This document shows, piece by piece, positions 15,733-18,360 of a DNA stretch of 18,360 bases (positions within the stretch are counted from its first letter, which is position 1; each line of letters begins with the position of its first letter). The stretch spans positions 1-18,360 of the forward strand of contig CALKUS010000173.1 in the NCBI GenBank assembly GCA_937996755.1, read 5' to 3'. This stretch comes from an uncultured Pseudomonadota bacterium. GTDB taxonomy: Bacteria; Pseudomonadota; Gammaproteobacteria; Xanthomonadales; Ahniellaceae. Under the pieces are notes generated by a model. That model did no database searches, was not told the DNA's origin, and was given only the letters and a program-made list of their open reading frames with translations. The position numbers and the translations under genes are program-made.

Positions 15733-15777
15733 CCCTCCCCTACGAATGTAGGGGAGGGCTAGGGTGGGGTGCAGTAC
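15733..15777. repeat. Palindromic repeat, CCCTCCCC family, inverted copy
   Basis: CCCTCCCCTAC (15733-15743) and GTAGGGGAGGG (15748-15758) form a perfect 11-bp stem with a GAAT loop. The following CTAGGGTGGGGTGCAGTAC is the reverse complement of the flank at 2550-2568 with minor changes. So this is the 2550-2608 unit in opposite orientation, with a compensating stem change (TGC/GCA to TAC/GTA). It starts 11 bases after the macroglobulin stop and could reduce read-through into pbpC. Confidence 0.85.
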
Positions 15778-15816
15778 AACCCCGATGACTGGATCCATGA
15801 TTTCCGAAGGCAGTAA

Positions 15817-15897
15817 TGCACCCCACCCCAACCCTCCCCTGCAGTCGCAGGGGAGGGAGATGGATGGTGCGTCTCCCCTGCAGTCGCAGGGGAGGGA
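15817..15897. repeat. Tandem palindromic repeats covering the pbpC start
   Basis: The first hairpin is CCCTCCCCTGC (15832-15842) and GCAGGGGAGGG (15847-15857) with an AGTC loop, flanked on the left by TGCACCCCACCCC. The second is CTCCCCTGC (15873-15881) and GCAGGGGAG (15886-15894) with the same loop. The 20 bases CTGCAGTCGCAGGGGAGGGA are identical in both (15839-15858 and 15879-15898). The proposed pbpC ribosome-binding site and ATG lie between and within these units. Confidence 0.85.
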
Positions 15898-18360
15898 GAA
15901 TTGGTGGGCGCGCGCGCTCAAGCCGAAGACGCGGCGCGGACGGTGGGCGCGAAATCTCATTGCCGCGGTTCTGGTGTTGTTCGCACTGGACCGCATCTTC
16001 CCGCCGCCGATTCCCGACCTGCAGAAGGACGGCAGCACGCTGGTGCTCGCGCGCGACGGCACGCCGTTGCGCGCGTTCGCCGCCGCCGACGGCGTCTGGC
16101 GCTATCCGACCACGCCGGAAGAAGTCTCGCCGCTCTACCTCGAGGCGCTGTTCGGCTACGAGGACCGCTGGTTCCGCTGGCACCTCGGCGTGAATCCGCT
16201 CGCGCTCGGTCGCGCGCTCGTGCAGGCCGTGGAGCACGGCGAAGTGGTGTCCGGTGGCTCGACGCTCACGATGCAGGTGGCGCGGCTGATCGAGCCGACG
16301 CCACGCACGGGCCTCGGCAAGCTGCGCCAGATGATCCGCGCGACGCAGCTCGAGTTGCGCCTCTCGAAGCGCGAGATCCTCACGCTCTACCTCGACCTCG
16401 CGCCGTTCGGCGGCAATGTCGTGGGCGTGCAGGCCGCGAGCTGGGCGTATCTCGGGAAACCTGCGAACAAGCTGTCGCGCGCGGAAGCGGCGCTGCTTGC
16501 CGTGCTGCCGCAGGCGCCATCGCGGCTGCGCCCCGATCGCCACCCGACCGAGGCGAAGGAAGCGCGCGACAAGGTGCTCGGCCGCCTCGCCGACCTCGGC
16601 ATCTGGGACGCGGCGGCGCTCGCCGAAGCGCAGCTCGAGCCGGTCGTCGCGCGGCGGCTGCGTCCACCGATGAGCGCCGCGCTGCTCGCGGAACGCCTGC
16701 ATCGCGAGCGGCCCGATGCGAGAGTCATCGCGTCGACGATCGATCCGCAGCTGCAGCTCGTGGTCGAGCGCCGCGTCACGAACTACCTCGCGCGCCTGCC
16801 GGCAAAGACCTCGGCCGCCGTGCTGGTGGTCGACAACGCGACGCGCGAGGCGCGCGTGTACGTGGGCTCGGGCGCGTTCGGCGATCCCGACCGGCTCGGC
16901 CACGTCGACATGGTGGCCGCGACGCGCTCACCGGGCTCCACGCTGAAGCCGTTCCTCTACGCGCTCGCGATCGACGAAGGCCTGATCCATTCCGAGAGCC
17001 TGCTGGTCGACGCGCCACAGTCGTTCGGCGGCTATCGGCCGGCGAATTTCGGCGACACGTTCAACGGGCCGGTTTCCGCGGCCGACGCACTGCGCCTCTC
17101 GTTGAACGTGCCCGCCGTCGACCTATTGGGGCGAGTGACGCCGGAGAAGTTTTCGGCGCGATTGCGCCATGCCGGTTTGCGTCTCCAGATGCCGCAGGGA
17201 AGCGAGCCGAACCTCTCTCTGATCCTCGGTGGCGTCGGCACGAATCTCGAAGAGCTCGTGGGCGCGTACACCGCGTTCGGGCGCGAAGGCGTCGCAGGTC
17301 ACGTGCGATTGGTCGCCGATTCGCCCGTGGTCGAACGCCGCCTGTTGTCGCGCGGCGCCGCGTGGATCGTGCGCGCCGTGCTCGAGGCGCATCCGCGTCC
17401 GGGCGACCAGGTGCAGGGCCTCGATCTTTCCTCGCGGCCGCGGCTCGCGTGGAAGACCGGCACGAGCTACGGATTCCGCGATTCGTGGGCGATCGGCGTG
17501 ACGCCGCAGCGCACGATCGGCGTCTGGCTCGGCCGCCCGGACGGCACGCCGATGCCGGGACACTACGGCGCGGTCACCGCGCTGCCGCTGCTGTTCGCGC
17601 TCGTCGACTCGCTGCCGAAGGCGCCGGGCGACGTCACCGTGCCGCTGCCGCCGGCGGAAGTCGCGAAGGTGGACGTGTGCTGGCCGCTCGGCCTCGCGTT
17701 CGACGCCGCGCATCCCGGGCTCTGCCAGCGCAGGCGCGAAGCATGGGTGCTCGACGGCATCGTGCCGCCGACGCTGCACGACGCGAGCGATGCGTCGTTC
17801 GCGTCGTTCGAGGTCGCATACCTCGCGGATGCCGCGGGTCGTCGCGTGCTGCCCGGTTGCGCGGGCGCGGAGAATGCCGCGCGAACGACGCTCGCGCGCT
17901 GGCCCACGCTCGCGCAGCCGTGGCTCACGCCCGGCGAACGTCGTGCATCGTCGTTGCCGGCGCTCGCCGACGGCTGCGGCAACGACGCGCCCGCGCCGGC
18001 GCGCGCGCTCCGCATCGAAGGCATCGCCGCAGGCACCACGCTGCGCCGCGCACCGAACAGCCCGCTGCCGCCCGTGCTCGAGCTGAAGGCGCTCGGCGCG
18101 GACGGCCCGGTGTCGTGGCTCGTCGACGGCCAGTTGATCGGCGAATCGGCGCGACCGCTGCAGCATCGCTTCGAGCATGCGGGCGACGTGCGCATCGTGG
18201 CGCTGGATGGGCGCGGGAACGTCGTGGCGGATGCGGACTATGCCTCGTCCGTGCCGGGCGTCTTCGCGTGCGGAGACGCCCGGCGCGGACAGTCGCTCGT
18301 GGTGTGGGCGATCTGGGAAGGGCGCGAGGCGGCGCGGGGGGTGGACAAGTTCCTGATGGG
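15860..18360 (+). CDS. pbpC: Penicillin-binding protein 1C (no stop before window end; C-terminus replaced by a GltD-like segment)
   Basis: PBP1C is a bifunctional peptidoglycan synthase anchored in the inner membrane. The frame (base 2 mod 3) is open from 15752 to the window end. ATG 15860 is preferred because GGGGAGGGAG precedes it; in-frame ATGs at 15785 and 15797 are alternatives. A basic stretch and a membrane anchor lie at about residues 20-47 (NLIAAVLVLFALDRIF). The glycosyltransferase (GT51) domain has Glu101 in YEDRWFRWH and GGSTLTMQ at 132-139. The transpeptidase domain has SPGSTLK (Ser360, Lys363), SLN (414-416) and KTGTS (532-536), all intact. A C-terminal BiPBP_C-type beta domain spans about 690-782. 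PBP1C proper is thus about 783 aa (E. coli PbpC 770). From about residue 782 the frame continues into sequence typical of GltD. It lies 137 bases after the macroglobulin gene, its usual partner. Confidence 0.9.
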   Translation, partial: MDGASPLQSQGRENWWARALKPKTRRGRWARNLIAAVLVLFALDRIFPPPIPDLQKDGSTLVLARDGTPLRAFAAADGVWRYPTTPEEVSPLYLEALFGYEDRWFRWHLGVNPLALGRALVQAVEHGEVVSGGSTLTMQVARLIEPTPRTGLGKLRQMIRATQLELRLSKREILTLYLDLAPFGGNVVGVQAASWAYLGKPANKLSRAEAALLAVLPQAPSRLRPDRHPTEAKEARDKVLGRLADLGIWDAAALAEAQLEPVVARRLRPPMSAALLAERLHRERPDARVIASTIDPQLQLVVERRVTNYLARLPAKTSAAVLVVDNATREARVYVGSGAFGDPDRLGHVDMVAATRSPGSTLKPFLYALAIDEGLIHSESLLVDAPQSFGGYRPANFGDTFNGPVSAADALRLSLNVPAVDLLGRVTPEKFSARLRHAGLRLQMPQGSEPNLSLILGGVGTNLEELVGAYTAFGREGVAGHVRLVADSPVVERRLLSRGAAWIVRAVLEAHPRPGDQVQGLDLSSRPRLAWKTGTSYGFRDSWAIGVTPQRTIGVWLGRPDGTPMPGHYGAVTALPLLFALVDSLPKAPGDVTVPLPPAEVAKVDVCWPLGLAFDAAHPGLCQRRREAWVLDGIVPPTLHDASDASFASFEVAYLADAAGRRVLPGCAGAENAARTTLARWPTLAQPWLTPGERRASSLPALADGCGNDAPAPARALRIEGIAAGTTLRRAPNSPLPPVLELKALGADGPVSWLVDGQLIGESARPLQHRFEHAGDVRIVALDGRGNVVADADYASSVPGVFACGDARRGQSLVVWAIWEGREAARGVDKFLM
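18203..18360 (+). other. GltD-like (glutamate synthase small subunit) C-terminal segment in frame with pbpC
   Basis: The last 52 codons read LDGRGNVVADADYASSVPGV, then FACGDARRGQSLVVWAIWEG, then REAARGVDKFLMG. SVPGVFA.GD.RRGQSLVVWAI.EGR.AAR.VD.FLMG is the well-known C-terminus of NADPH-type glutamate synthase beta subunit, including the second-nucleotide-site GD motif. It has no place in a PBP. Glycine codons change at the join: the ten in the roughly 85 codons before are all GGC, whereas six of the seven readable ones after are GGG or GGA. GltD normally ends a few residues past the FLMG seen here. It is either a real deletion fusion or transfer, or a chimeric assembly join near 18203-18217. 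Confidence 0.8.

Noticed and set aside
15816..16193. 125-codon open frame near the start of pbpC
   Set aside because: It is an out-of-frame Arg-rich shadow. The PBP1C frame begins at or before 15860 and contains all GT51 and transpeptidase motifs.

Overview
The window is very GC-rich. Its codon choice is strongly GC3-biased and its intergenic gaps are full of short palindromic repeats. The gene content points to a gammaproteobacterium of the Lysobacterales/Xanthomonadales (Lysobacter- or Dokdonella-like). The pointers are an Achromobacter/Lysobacter-type lysyl-endopeptidase homologue, the alpha-2-macroglobulin/PBP1C gene pair, and REP-like repeats of the kind common in that order. This placement is inferred from gene families and style; no marker gene is present.

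Layout. Positions 1-1718 (+) hold the 3' part of a DUF885 metallopeptidase-like gene. Positions 1724-1957 are a block of interleaved inverted repeats. Positions 2014-2832 (-) carry three small hydrophilic or disordered proteins (72, 102 and 67 aa), the last two coupled by an ATGA overlap. Positions 3035-5776 (+) encode a secreted multidomain S1 protease homologue that lacks its catalytic histidine. A TPR-like protein follows at 5956-6804 (+). On the minus strand lie a VOC (glyoxalase-fold) protein (6896-7285), a wax ester synthase/diacylglycerol acyltransferase (7394-9001) and a class I DNA photolyase (9147-10544). A consensus TATAAT promoter precedes a 1656-aa lipoprotein alpha-2-macroglobulin with an intact CIEQ thioester (10752-15722, +). 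It is followed by pbpC (penicillin-binding protein 1C, from about 15860), which runs off the window end.

How the genes fit together. The macroglobulin and PBP1C form the known bacterial pair: a periplasmic protease trap next to a peptidoglycan repair synthase, thought to act after envelope breach. The other genes look like independent housekeeping or accessory functions separated by repeats.

Most notable points. (1) The pbpC reading frame passes without a stop into a sequence that reads as the C-terminus of the glutamate synthase small subunit (GltD). Glycine codon use switches abruptly at the join, which indicates a gene fusion or an assembly chimera. (2) The lysyl-endopeptidase homologue has Ala-Ala where the family has His-His and an off-register serine motif, so it looks like a pseudoprotease. 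(3) Tandem palindromic repeats cover the start of pbpC and appear to supply its ribosome-binding site and first residues. (4) At least four families of interspersed palindromic repeats occupy most intergenic gaps. No rRNA, tRNA, CRISPR array, insertion sequence or prophage gene was seen.
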